A program made the translations under genes and the position numbers. From positions 1,178,001 through 1,242,000 of the forward strand of contig JAGTWJ010000003.1 of NCBI GenBank assembly GCA_020064725.1: a stretch of 64,000 bases of DNA, written 5' to 3'. Under the pieces are notes generated by a model. The model was given only the letters and a program-made list of their open reading frames with translations, did not search any database and had not been told where the DNA came from. Below, one piece after another: positions 35,551-46,700 of this stretch. Numbering within the stretch: position 1 is the first letter of the stretch; every line of letters starts with the position of its first letter. This DNA comes from Drechslerella dactyloides. Its lineage: Eukaryota > Ascomycota > Orbiliomycetes > Orbiliales > Orbiliaceae.

Positions 35551-36760
35551 ATGTCGGCATCTTTTAGAGACTTTAAGAATAACTCGTTGCATTCATTGGG
35601 GAATATCACACAGAATGGCGCAGCAGCCAAACAACTGGAAGGTATCAAAATTGAAAATGCCATTGGATTTGCACAGGTACCCATTGGGATCGCTGGCCCG
35701 CTTGACATCCATGGTCTGTACCAGCAACAGAAAGGAGTGATGGCACCCCTGGCGACTCTCGAAGCAACACTGGTAGCAAGCTGTTCTCGAGGCTGTAAAG
35801 TGCTACAGGCATGTGGAGGTGTGCACGCAGCTGCACTCAGCGAGGGCATGTCTCGAGCTCCTGTCTTCCGCTTTTCGACTATAAGGGATGCAGTAGAATT
35901 TTACAGACAGATTCCCGCGCATTTTGAAGAGCTACAGGAGAGCGCACATAGTACTAGTCGTTTCGTCCGGCTGGTCAGCGTTACACCCCATGTTGTTGGT
36001 GCTGATGTCCACGTCAAGTTCGTCTATACTTCTGGGGACGCAGCCGGGCAGAATATGACGACGATTGCAACTCAGAAAGCATGTATGGATCTTCTGGAAA
36101 GCCGGAAAGATCTGGAGCCCAAGATTATTGGATTCTTCATTTGCGGACAGATGTCATCTGATAAGAAGATGTCTTGGGGGAATGTGCGAGAGCCGAGAGG
36201 AGTTCAGGTTTTGGCCTGGGCCACGATCACCAACGAGGCCTGCCAGAGAATACTGAGATGCAACACTGCCGACTTGAGTAGAGATTGTACGTATATCACC
36301 CCAGTATACTATCCGGAAACTGCTAACCTGGAGACTTGCTCTAGTTGCCTCTATGCGTGAGGGAATGATTCGAAACGGTGGCATGGGCACCAGCGTTAAC
36401 ACCGCAAACGTTATATCCGCCATGTTTCTCGCTTGTGGACAGGACAGTGCCAGTGTGCTCGAATCTGGGTGGGTGCAACTCACTCATGAGCATGATCCTA
36501 AAACTCAAGATTTGACGCTGAGCATGTTCTTCCCATCTTTGGTCGTCGGGACGACGGGTGGGGGGACTGGTTATGCTACACAGAGGGAGGCACTTGAGTT
36601 GATCGATTGTTATGGACCAGGCAAGAAATTTGCACTGGCCGAGACTATTGCTGCATTCTGTTTGGCCTTGGATGTGAGCACTACAAGCGCTGGCACAACC
36701 AATACTTTTAGTGATAGCCATAAACGTATGGCGCGAGCCGATAAAATGTCTAAGATATGA
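35551..36760 (+). CDS. Short soluble HMG-CoA reductase catalytic domain protein
   Basis: Two exons, 35551-36286 and 36345-36760, with a 58-nt intron (GTACGT...GCTAAC...CTCTAG). The product has 383 residues. Fungal HMG-CoA reductases that make mevalonate for sterols usually exceed 1000 residues and carry a membrane sterol-sensing region; this one has neither. The ENxIG motif starts at residue 35. The four expected catalytic residues can be placed: Glu71 (LATLEATLVAS), Lys205 (SSDKKMSWGN), Asp279 (LACGQDSASV) and His371 (FSDSHKRMAR). NADPH motifs SGDAAGQNM and VGTTGGGTGY are present. DKK lacks the usual PAAIN that follows it, and the N-domain is short, so it is diverged. Possible roles are pathway-dedicated mevalonate supply or target-copy self-resistance. 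Loss of function cannot be excluded. Confidence 0.85.
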
Positions 36761-37293
36761 TAGCATGCCGGCATCGGAGCTGATCGAAAAAGGATTGTGG
36801 GAATCTACAGGGTAGGAGTGTCGTTAAATTGTAGTCGATTATGATCCTGATAAACATGCAAGCTAGTGGATATAATGAATATTTGCCGTTGTTTTGCTAT
36901 GTATGACTTGTCTTGTGAACCTGACTCCCGTACTTTACCCAGCGAAGTCGGGGTGCCAGAGTGCGTTATCTACAGGACATCTCTTATTCTCGTAGCGATA
37001 GCGAGAGAAAATCTACAGACAATATTATGGGAGGACAGAGAGCATCGTCTAACTGGACATGTGCTGGAGTAGAATTTGGAATTGCGGATCTATAGAGCTA
37101 CTCTGCCGCTCCAGAGTCTTGTTTGAGCTGCCAGGTCGACCTATTCTTGTCAGACAGGTGTTGATTGCACACCTTCGTTAAGTCCGAGATACCGAACAGC
37201 CATTAAAAAATGCTGTAGCCATTTGACCACCTCCCTTACACACACATATCGCGACTCCGACATCAAATTACACTGTATACGAGCAATGCGTAT
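36761..37293. other. Convergent intergenic gap
   Basis: The 3' ends of the HMG-CoA reductase gene and of the unrecognised secreted-protein gene face each other here. I see no gene or clear terminator structure. Confidence 0.5.
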
Positions 37294-38358
37294 TCAGAAT
37301 TTGTCCAAGAAGAAAGATGGGTCGAACTCAACAGTTCGGCTGCCGCATCCCCATTGCCATGGCTCCCCTTCCTTCAATTCAGTATCCGCCAATAATGACC
37401 ACACCCCGTCTCCCGGTTGGCCCATAGCCATATAACCCCCACAGACGGTGGCTTTGCTCAGAAGCGTCCTAGTATTGTCTTTCAGATCAATCATATCTTT
37501 TGTGTCGCCCGTGTCGGCATCTAGAAGCATTGTGTTGTCCTCGCTGGCAGGAGAGACCCTGTATATCCAGTACATCCATCGTCAGTCTCTTCCTATTAAA
37601 TTCCGATCAAAAAAAGGGTTTCAAAGTGATGGCTCATCAAGTCGATTGGCCCAGTGGGCTATATCGCCTTACCAGCGCATCCAAGGCTTCGAATTTGGAT
37701 CCGAAGTCTCCGTGCCCAATGGCACCTGAATCGTGTTCAAGAATCGTTGATTGGCATCATCAAGAGCCGTCCACGTCATTTTCTTGTACGCTTCCTGCAC
37801 CTCCGAGCATGGTTCGAGCATCAAAAACCCCCTAGGACTCTCATCTGCCATAAATCCGGTGTCGAGCGTGTACAACATGCATGCGTCGAGCGCGACATGA
37901 CGGATGAACCCGGTGAACTTGGGGAACGTCTCACGATCCGGCGCATGGAACATGCCGCGGATCTCCCAGGTGGTCCATCGATCCTTATCCCTCAAACCTT
38001 GCTCTTCCATGTCGGGACAACGGCGGGCGATTGGTCTCATGTACACAAGCTGAAGGGTATCCGGATCGGCAGCGAGACAGAGGGCACGTAGGTTTGTCCA
38101 GTTTGCGGGTTTTCCGACTTTTATATATGCGCAGGGTCTAATTAGTCCGTAATGATCTATCCTTGATTATGGGGAAAAGGGCAGAAAAAATTATGGGTTA
38201 TCCTTACCGATTCTACCCTTCCAGCTGTATGCTACCGCAATTCGAGTGGGCTTTGTGGTCGGGAATTCCTTGGATTTTGTAGGTCCAGTGGCGGCCACTC
38301 CCGTAAAATAGAAATACGCCAGAGATATATATATCAAAACCCGAGCAAATTGTGACAT
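37294..38358 (-). CDS. Unrecognised secreted or membrane-anchored protein (286 aa)
   Basis: Three exons: 38358-38208, 38117-37673 and 37558-37294, with introns of 90 and 114 nt. The 286-residue product starts with a hydrophobic leader (MSQFARVLIYISLAYFYFTG), likely a signal peptide cut after VAA. The body is mixed alpha/beta-looking, Trp-rich (for example KDRWTTWEIRGMFHAP) and ends EFDPSFFLDKF. The second intron was set by a perfect CTGAC branch site 20 nt before CAG; nearer acceptors bring in a stop. No catalytic motif or family is recognised. It neighbours, tail to tail, the short HMG-CoA reductase and may belong with the accessory genes to its left. Confidence is good that it is a gene and nil about its function. 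Confidence 0.6.
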
Positions 38359-40468
38359 GATGATTGTAATAATTTAGCCGTTCGGGTGCCGAGTCTTCGG
38401 GTTCCGTCCATGCGATGTCTGATTATATAATCTACAGAAATCGATGAATTGAGAGCGGATCTTCTGCCGCGAAAATGTGAGTTAAACTAGACGAGTCTAA
38501 ACTTATACTGTAGAAAAAAATATCTATTAGAGGCCAGGACCTACAATGATAGGTGATATCATATCATCGTGATCGAACTGATTGACATCAATTGGGGGGG
38601 CGAAGTTAACATATGCGTCCGATCAAATTAGATACTCGTTAAGTAATCCATGTCCAGCACGACTACACCGCCATCATGTTACTAACAGGGCGTAGGGAAA
38701 CTGATATATAACATGCATCAGGTCGCGAAGACCACAGCAGCCTATGCCTTTAGTAACCATTCAAAGTTCCAACGATTTGGACATGGGAATCTGTGCCCAA
38801 AACAACGCGCAACGTCGTCCCCGGTATCCTAATATGCCTATGAGTAAGAGCCCACGTCTAGGCATATAGTCGCGGGCGGCTGAGTATATATACGTGTACG
38901 TACCTAGGTATTCATCGTTGGGGATTAAGTGTTGGAGGCACGAGCGCTTTAGCTAGGTGCAAATGCGGGTTTCAACTGCAGCACTGGCAGTTGCACGCAG
39001 CTGCGCCGGTGTCTCGTAAATATATTGATATACTTGTAGTCAAAAAAGCCATTTGACAATTATGTAGTACAACGACTAGACAAATTCGCTAGTAGGGCAA
39101 CAGTTGAATCATTTGAGAAGTTTTGATCCTTAACGTGGTTATCATAAAACGGGGCTCTGTAGCTGCGAAGTGGAGGCGCTAATACAAAATATCACATTGC
39201 TCAGGTACCCCTGCAATCAGTGGCTAGTGGAGACACTGGTATATATGGTACAGATTGAGACTATATAGTTATGGAGGGCTTTCGAACCAGCTACTTGCAC
39301 GTTACTTCTAGTCTCCCTGGCCATCCAGACATGCGGCATATATTAGCCCAAACACTACCATCCCCAAACTCAACCTGAGGCACTCGCCGTGGGTGTTGCA
39401 TTTATGCTGCGTTGATACTGATTATGTCATCGTGGCGTTTGACACTGCGTCTTTGACGGGCGCACAGGCCAGTCGCGGGGCGACGTCGGCGGGGCGGGCC
39501 CGTGGGGCACCCCGTGGACCCCCCCGTGCGCAGTCCCGTGCAACCCCGCGCTGGTGACATATGCGACATGCAGTGCGGATCACGGGCCCACTTCATCGAA
39601 TCACCGTCATGTCATCGACAGCGCCTGGCCGTTATCTGGCAAGCAGTCGTGTGAACTAACACTCTGCTCGCAACGTGCGCAACATCATCGCCTCCCGCCG
39701 TCGCCGTCGCCGTCGCCATCTCAACATCACCATTCCCCAGGCCTCGGCCATTCCTCCTTACATCTGATCTGCCGCGCGATACAGGCCTGGCCCCTCGCAG
39801 TCTCGTCTTTTTTCTGTTGGGACCTGCCAGGCAACTTTTCCCTCCGTACCGCAGCCCGCCTTCCGTTCTGGGATCGCAGGACCCCGAAGGTCAAGCAGTA
39901 ACTCCCCGACGGATCGAGCCAAAACGTCAGAGTGGGGGCTGTTTAGTAGCATCAAGAATAGCAGCAGGAACCAAGCGGCTGGCTGCAAGCTGCCGGGACG
40001 GACGTAACCTGGGTCTCGGCTGGCCTTTGATATCCGGAAGCAGGGGTTGCCCGCGGGCATTGCATTTTTCACATTCTGATAGCCCTCCAATCTGCTGTTT
40101 GCGAGGAAGCCTCGGAAATTGTGGCATCACAGCCTGGCGCCCGGAGCTGCTGTTTTGACATCGTTCGGGCTTCGCATGGAATGCTCTTTTCCCACCGCAT
40201 GCAATTCTCGTTGCCGTTTCAGTCGGATATAAAACGCACCGCACCCAGAATTGCCCTCTCCAACCGATTGCTACAAACCCGACACGGAGGCATGAGCTAA
40301 AGTCGCTCGTGAGAGAGTTTTCGATCGCCAACAAAGCGCTCTCTTTCTCTCGCCCAAGCTAACGAAACCCCCTTCGCGCGACTACTAGCTGTCGTAAAGC
40401 TTCCTCGCAACATCTCGAAACAAGTCTGCTGCCACGTCCTCAGCGCCGTATAGGTGCACGCCGCCACG
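38359..40468. other. Intergenic, 2.1 kb, with acyltransferase promoter
   Basis: The left half is AT-rich. The right half (39400-40300) is GC-rich with a CCGTCG repeat at about 39697-39717. A TATAAAA box stands at 40228-40234, 235 nt before the acyltransferase ATG. Open frames here (for example 39927-40334 minus, 39817-40158 plus) overlap each other in all directions and look like chance ORFs in GC-rich sequence. Confidence 0.45.
40228..40234 (+). promoter_or_regulatory. TATA box candidate of the acyltransferase gene
   Basis: TATAAAA occurs once in a suitable position, upstream of a pyrimidine-rich, TCTTTCTCTCGCCC-like stretch near 40342 and the start codon at 40469. Inferred from motif and location only. 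Confidence 0.45.
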
Positions 40469-42948
40469 ATGCCTGCCCCACCAGAGCAGCCGAAGACAAA
40501 GTTCCCCCAGCTGAACCCATGGACCTATGACATACTTATCTGGTTCTTCACCGGTGAGCAGCACAAACAACGCTCCTCTTGATTTCTGATCCAGGACGAC
40601 GTGCTGATATGATACGGAGTTGGATAGTTCTCGTAGACCTTTTTTTCAGAGAGGTTCACCCCCGCGGTGCATACCGTATACCCAAGCGGGGTCCTATCAT
40701 ATTCGTCGCTGCCCCTCATGCGAACCAGGTTAGCGCCGAATCTATGTTGCAGCTCAACTCGCTTGCCTAGCTATTAGCTAACATCGCCTAGTTCGTCGAC
40801 CCGCTTCTTCTCATGCGCTCCGTCAAACTGGAGGCTGGACGTCGCATCGCTTTCCTGGTCGCAGAAAAGTCCATGAGACGCAAGTTCGTCGGTTTCTTTG
40901 CCGGTGCGGCCGGCGCCGTACCGGTTTCCCGTGCCCTTGACATGACAAAACCGGCCAGCGGAAAGATATACCTATCTGATCCCGAGAATCCGACGCTCAT
41001 TCGAGGAGAAGGCACGAAGTTCAAATCTGAGGCATCAATTGGGGGACTCCTTGTCTTGCCAACTCCACCCAGCGGAGGTAGCGCCGCCAGTGCCGAAATC
41101 CTTGAAATTATCAGCGACGAGGAGATTAGGTTGAAGAAAGAATTCAAGGGTGATGAAGCTCACGAGCAAATCAATGCCAAATCGGAAACTGGGAGAGGAA
41201 CGAGATACAAAGTTGCACCAAAAGTAGACCAGAGCGAGGTTTATGATGCGGTGTTCCAGAGACTCAACGAGGGTGAATGTGTCGGTATCTTCCCAGAAGG
41301 CGGTAGCCATGACCGGACAGAGCTATTGCCATTGAAAGGTTCGCATGCCTTAGCTTTGCTTAACCCCGAGATGTTGTAGGTCGCTAACATAATGACGGAT
41401 CAGCTGGTGTTGCTATCATGGCTCTGGGAGCACTCGCCGCGAACCCCAATTGCGATCTCAAGATCATACCTTGCGGCATGAACTACTTCCATCCCAACAA
41501 ATTCCGGTCCCGTGCCGTCATTGAGTTCGGCAGTCCTATTGAAGTCCCACCGGAGCTTGTCAAACAGTACCAAAGCGGTGAGAAACGAGAAGCGGTTAGG
41601 GTCCTGCTTGAGATTGTCTACAACGCTTTGGTAGCTGTAACTGTCACAAGCCCCGATTATGAGACTCTTATGGTTATTCAAGCTGCTCGCCGTTTGTACA
41701 GGCCGACGAATAAAAAGCTCCCGCTACCGTATGTGGTTGAGCTGAATCGTAGGCTTGTCACCGGCTACACTCACTATAAAGACGACCCTCGGATCGTCAA
41801 GCTCAAGGACCTCGTGCTGGATTACAATAAGAATCTCCGGCTTATGGGACTCCGGGACCATCAGGTTGAGTACGCCAAGTTCTCCATCCCGCAGGTTATA
41901 GGAACGCTGCTGTATCGTACCGCGAAACTGTCGATCCTGGCTTTAGCGGCGCTCCCCGGTACAATTCTTTTCGCTCCGGTCTTTATCACCACCCGATATA
42001 TCTCCCACAAGCGGGCCAAGGAAGCCCTCGCAGCCTCCACCGTGAAGATCAATGCGAAAGACGTCATTGCATCCTGGAAGCTGCTTGTTGCTCTTGCTTT
42101 CGCTCCTACTCTCTACTCCTTCTATACCTTCCTCCTGACTTACTGGGCATATCGACACCGTATCTGGGGTACTCTTCCTGAATGGGTTCCACTATGGCTC
42201 GTCGTCGTCTTCGGATACTGCTTCTTCCCGGCCATCACCTTCGCCGCCCTCCGCATCGGTGAAATCGGAATGGATATCTTCAAATCGCTTCGACCTCTCG
42301 TGCTATCTCTAAACCCCGGTACGGCCAACACGCTTGTCAAGCTCCGTCAGCGAAGAGAGGAGCTCGCCGTCGAAGTCGCCAACATGATCAATATCCTAGG
42401 ACCCGAGCTGTTCTCCGACTTTGATAATAAGCGGATTATCGCGGATCCATTCCTCAGGAACGCTGAAAGCTCGCCCGCAACTGACGAAACGGAGACGCCA
42501 GTGCTATCGAGACGCGGGAGCCAGATATCGGAGAACCAGAGCGCCGCCATCCCAGAACTTAAAACACCAACGTCAGCCATCACCATGGTTAACGGATTAC
42601 CCAGAAATGAAAGTTTCGGCAACCTCGGCAACATTGGCTTGTTCGCCTCCAGACCTGTCAGTCGAGCGAGAAGTCGAAGTAACAGCAACGGCGGATTTCA
42701 GTATGCCACCCCTATCCCCCTCTTCACGCCCCAACCTCCTTACTAACATCCTGTTTCGATTCAATAGCATTAAAGCGTTCAGCGCCTTCGACAACAAGGC
42801 TAGCTTTGAGGAGGTCAACCGTCGTCTTGTGGAACGTCGCAAGGAGCGCAGCAGGCGGCAGAGCGAGAGTGAAGAGAAGGAGGAACTGGACGAAGAGAGC
42901 GATGATGACACCGTCCGCCTTAACATTCGCCGGAAGAAGACGGTCTAG
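40469..42948 (+). CDS. Glycerol-3-phosphate/DHAP O-acyltransferase, Sct1/Gpt2 type
   Basis: Five exons: 40469-40553, 40628-40728, 40792-41338, 41404-42700 and 42768-42948. The introns are 74, 63, 65 and 67 nt. The product has 736 residues. The PlsC-type acyltransferase domain shows the histidine motif PHANQFVDP (about 58-66) and the FPEGGSHDR motif that binds the glycerol phosphate. The insertion between these motifs is the long one typical of Sct1/Gat1. Hydrophobic segments around LSILALAALPGTILFAP, LLVALAFAPTLYSFYTFLL and WVPLWLVVVFGYCFFPA place it in the ER membrane. The C-terminus is a Ser/Glu-rich cytosolic tail ending IRRKKTV, like the regulatory tail of yeast enzymes. It catalyses the first acylation step towards phosphatidic acid and triacylglycerol. 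Branch sites are near perfect (GCTAAC, TACTAAC). The third donor, GTTCGC, is unusual. Confidence 0.92.
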
Positions 42949-43717
42949 GAGATCGTTCGAGGTCTTGTGAGTGATAGGGATGTGACTTTTTGACGTATGG
43001 TTGGTAATTTCTCGGCTGAGTTTTGTAGCGGAGGTAGGAGGGTGGCTTGAGAGTGCTTTCGCTGGCGCGAAATGGTGAGCGTGGCATCTGTGTTTGAGTC
43101 TTTCGCTGCGATGTCGATGGCTTGTCGGAGCTTGTCTCTTTCTTTCTAGCTGCTTGTTGAAGGACGCTCGTTCAGTCTTCTAATTCTCCTTCCTTTTTTC
43201 TTCCTTTCTCCTGTTCATGCATTTTCTGTCGTTCGTCGTCTGCTTCTGGAAACACAAACCATGGGAACAAGTCTGGGCTTTGCTGGGGGTAAAAACAAAA
43301 ACGGGCGTTCTATCAGTTTTTAAGTTAGGATTAATATAGTCTTTCGAATTTCTATTACCAGTGCCAACAGCATGTATAACGTTATCAATCGGGATTATTG
43401 ACTAATGATACATATTACGGTTCGTGCTATTATGTCTAACCATGGAACTATACTACAGGACACCTAACGAAGGCTATTCTAATGCGCGTATGAGCCGACT
43501 GGCATGCGAATAATACATGAGTTGAAATCGAGAAATTAATGAAAAAAAGTAGACACGACCATCAACGAGGCGCCACGAGCATGTGACGGCGTGGAGAAAC
43601 ACCAGCCGATACCCGAGCAAGCATGTGAACACACCCATCCTCTCCTTCTCGAACGTCTCCGCGATCCCCCTTGTCTCTCCTAAGACATGCATGAAATACG
43701 TAAGCCACCTCGCCTAC
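42949..43717. other. Convergent intergenic gap
   Basis: The acyltransferase and nucleoporin genes end towards each other here. The sequence has T-rich runs near 43190-43215 consistent with 3' UTR and poly(A) signals. No gene is visible. Confidence 0.5.
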
Positions 43718-46700
43718 CTATCCGAACACCACCATCCCCTCCCGCGCCTTGATCGTCAGCTCCTTATACAGCACCTGGTCCTCCGTCAACGGCAGCCCGA
43801 GGATCCTATTGGCCTCGGCGGCCATCTCTCCGCCCTTGAGCACGTAATCCGCGAGCACGCGACTCATCTCCCGCACCGCGACGCCGGGCAGGAACTCGCG
43901 AATCTCCATCTTTGGCAGCGCGTCCATCAGCCGCTTTGCGAGGTCGCGGCGTGAGTTCGCCTTCGGCAGGCCGCGAATCTTCGGCACGGCCACACCGGTG
44001 CCCGGTGAAGAGGCGTGAGCGTGAGGACCGCCGTGCACGAGACTGGACAGGATGATGAAGTCGAGGTAAACCTGTGCGCCCGTCGCCCAGCCTGTGACGG
44101 CGGCGGCGTCTGTGAATTTGCCGATGACGCCGTACAGTTTTGATAGGTCTTCGTTGATGATGCACAGCGGCGCCGCGTGGTTGAGGAGGGTTTTGTGGGC
44201 CTCGTTCCACGCGGAAGCGTTGAGCAGGCAGTCAACTTCTTCAAAGTGGTCCTGCTGGAATCGTGCCTGTAGAGCCTTAGCTTCGTAGACCCACGCCGAT
44301 GGGATCAGCAACTTGTGGAGGACAAAGTCGAGCTTGTCGCTGCCGGAGCTGAGGTCCGCGACGTGGCGCGCCAGCATGTCTTTGATCGCGTATGCGCGGC
44401 TATGACGAATTGCAGAAAACCTTGTTAGTGATACCGTCGTGAAGATGCGTCGCGTGGGGAGACGTATATATGTAGATGGATATGGCTTACCTCTCTGGGC
44501 TCCCAAGATGCATCAGCACAAAGACCGCCCAGTGCCACTCTCCCTCCGCCTCCAACTGGCTCGCAAAGTCAGTCGTGAGTCGATCCGCCGCGACAAAGCT
44601 CTCGCCCTCGTCCATCAACCCGCCGGCCTCCGCGAGATCCCGGATCTGCTTCTCCGCAAACATCATGCGCATCTGCCACGCGAGCCGGAAATCGCACGAC
44701 GAAGGGCTATAGCTACGCGGCAGCAGAACCTTCTCCAGCTGGTAATTATCGTCCGTATAGATCTTCAGCAATCCCCAGAGTGTATCGTAGATGGGTGGCG
44801 CAGGTGTAGCGCCTTCCCGCGCCTGCTCGTCGGCAGTATTCGCATCGTAGTACCAGGGTTCGGGGTGCCGAACGTGCTCCGTGTCGGTAGCGCGGAACGC
44901 TTTCTCGTACTTGTCAACCGCCTGCTCGAGCTTCTCGTCCTCGAAAATCTCATACCAGAGCCGCAGCGCGAACGTCCGCCGCCAGTCGAGGTCGAACATC
45001 TCGCCGAGCCAGAAGGATGGAGTTGCATCTTCCATTGGCGCTGGGACACCCTCTGAGTAGCCCACGTTGCCGGCCACAAGCTCGTACAACGCCCTGACTG
45101 TCAGCGGGACTTCCGCGAGGACGCCGGACGATCTCCAAGATTGCAGCTGCTTGTTTACATCGTCGCGCGCCTGCTTGTCTCCACCAATCATAGGGACCAA
45201 CGTTGCAAGGCGGAAGTCGTTCCCAGTGATGAGGTGCTCGACGGCTTCTTCGACTTTATGTCCACTCAACAGCGTGAATGCACCAGCCTCGGCGCTTGGC
45301 GCCGCCTTCTCCGCGTCAGCGACGTCTTGGGCGACGATTTTCTCAAAGAATTGCGATAGCCGGGCCTTGCGCTTCCTGTCGCGGATGTGCAACTTGACGT
45401 GAAACGGGACTGTCTCAGGAAGCTTATCCTCCAGCGGGTCAAAAAGTATGGACGCCAACTGCCAAACACTCTGTTCATGCTGTTGCTGCGGCGAAGCACC
45501 GAACCTTGCGCTGGCAAACTGTGAAAATTCCAAGCTACGGTCGAGTTTCGCAAGCGGAATGTTGGCGTGATCCTGCATGATCTCGGACGCGGCCAGTTGG
45601 AAACCGAGCAGGTTTGTCGCGGAGGGCTGCAATAAATGTCAGTTGAACGATCTGTTGATTCGTTCAGTGCATGTGAGGACGGATACATACCGTTGCATCG
45701 GCAGAGTACTTGAGCTTCGCCTTTCGAGTCTTCGATGCCTTGGTGTCTCCGAACGCTCTCGTTCGACCGCCTTCAATTACGCCAGAGTACACAATTTCGC
45801 TGCCAGGAGCCCAGGACGGCCGGACGGATTGATGCCATTCGCGATCGTCAGGCTGTTGGCCGTCTTTGTCAAAGGCTTCTGGACGTTTATACTGCGACAC
45901 GGCACTGGCGGCCTTCTTGCTCTTCTTAATCACGGGGGACACGAAAGTCCGAACGGAGGGCCGGTAGGGAGACTACGTAGACCCAAGATTTTAGCCAACT
46001 GTTCTCTCTTAAATTTTTTTTTTCTTCATTTATTTGACCAGACTTCCGTTCGGGTAGAGTTATCTAAATACATGAGAGGGTCGCGAGTACAAGATGAAGT
46101 AATCAGAATAGAGCATGCTATGTGAAACCAAAACAAGCAATAGTTTTTGTGCTTCCAGGGAGGGCGATGGTGGATATCGAATGACGCGATAACTGCAAGG
46201 ATGGGGGGAGGCTGGACAGCAGAGAGCGCAGGCTAACGATGGCGGAGAAAAGGAAAAATATTAAGGGGAGATCACACCTCAAAGTCTCGGTTCCTAGAAG
46301 CAAACAAGCTCTCCGAAAAGTCGACATTGCTGACATCGGTGAAAGGATTCCTCGACGCGGTGAAGGAGCCTTTGAACCCAAGCGGAATCCGATTCTTCAC
46401 AGGGCTGATGGTTCGGCTGAGTTGGTCTGTCCAGTCGCGACCAACGCCAAGCTTGGCTTCCGGGGTTGCTTCACGGTAGTCTTCGGCGTTTGCGGTGAGC
46501 TGGGTGTCCTCTTCTTCGACAATAGAGACGTCGTCGTGGGGGAGGATCTGTGTGACGTCTTCTTCCTCGGAGAGATCGGAGTTTTCAACGGATTCTTCGG
46601 ATTCTTCGGCCGGATCCAAGATGTCAGAGCTCTCCGGTTCGCTGACGAACCGCATGGCGGATGTCTTCCTCGAGCGCTTGAACTCGAAGGTATCATCGGC

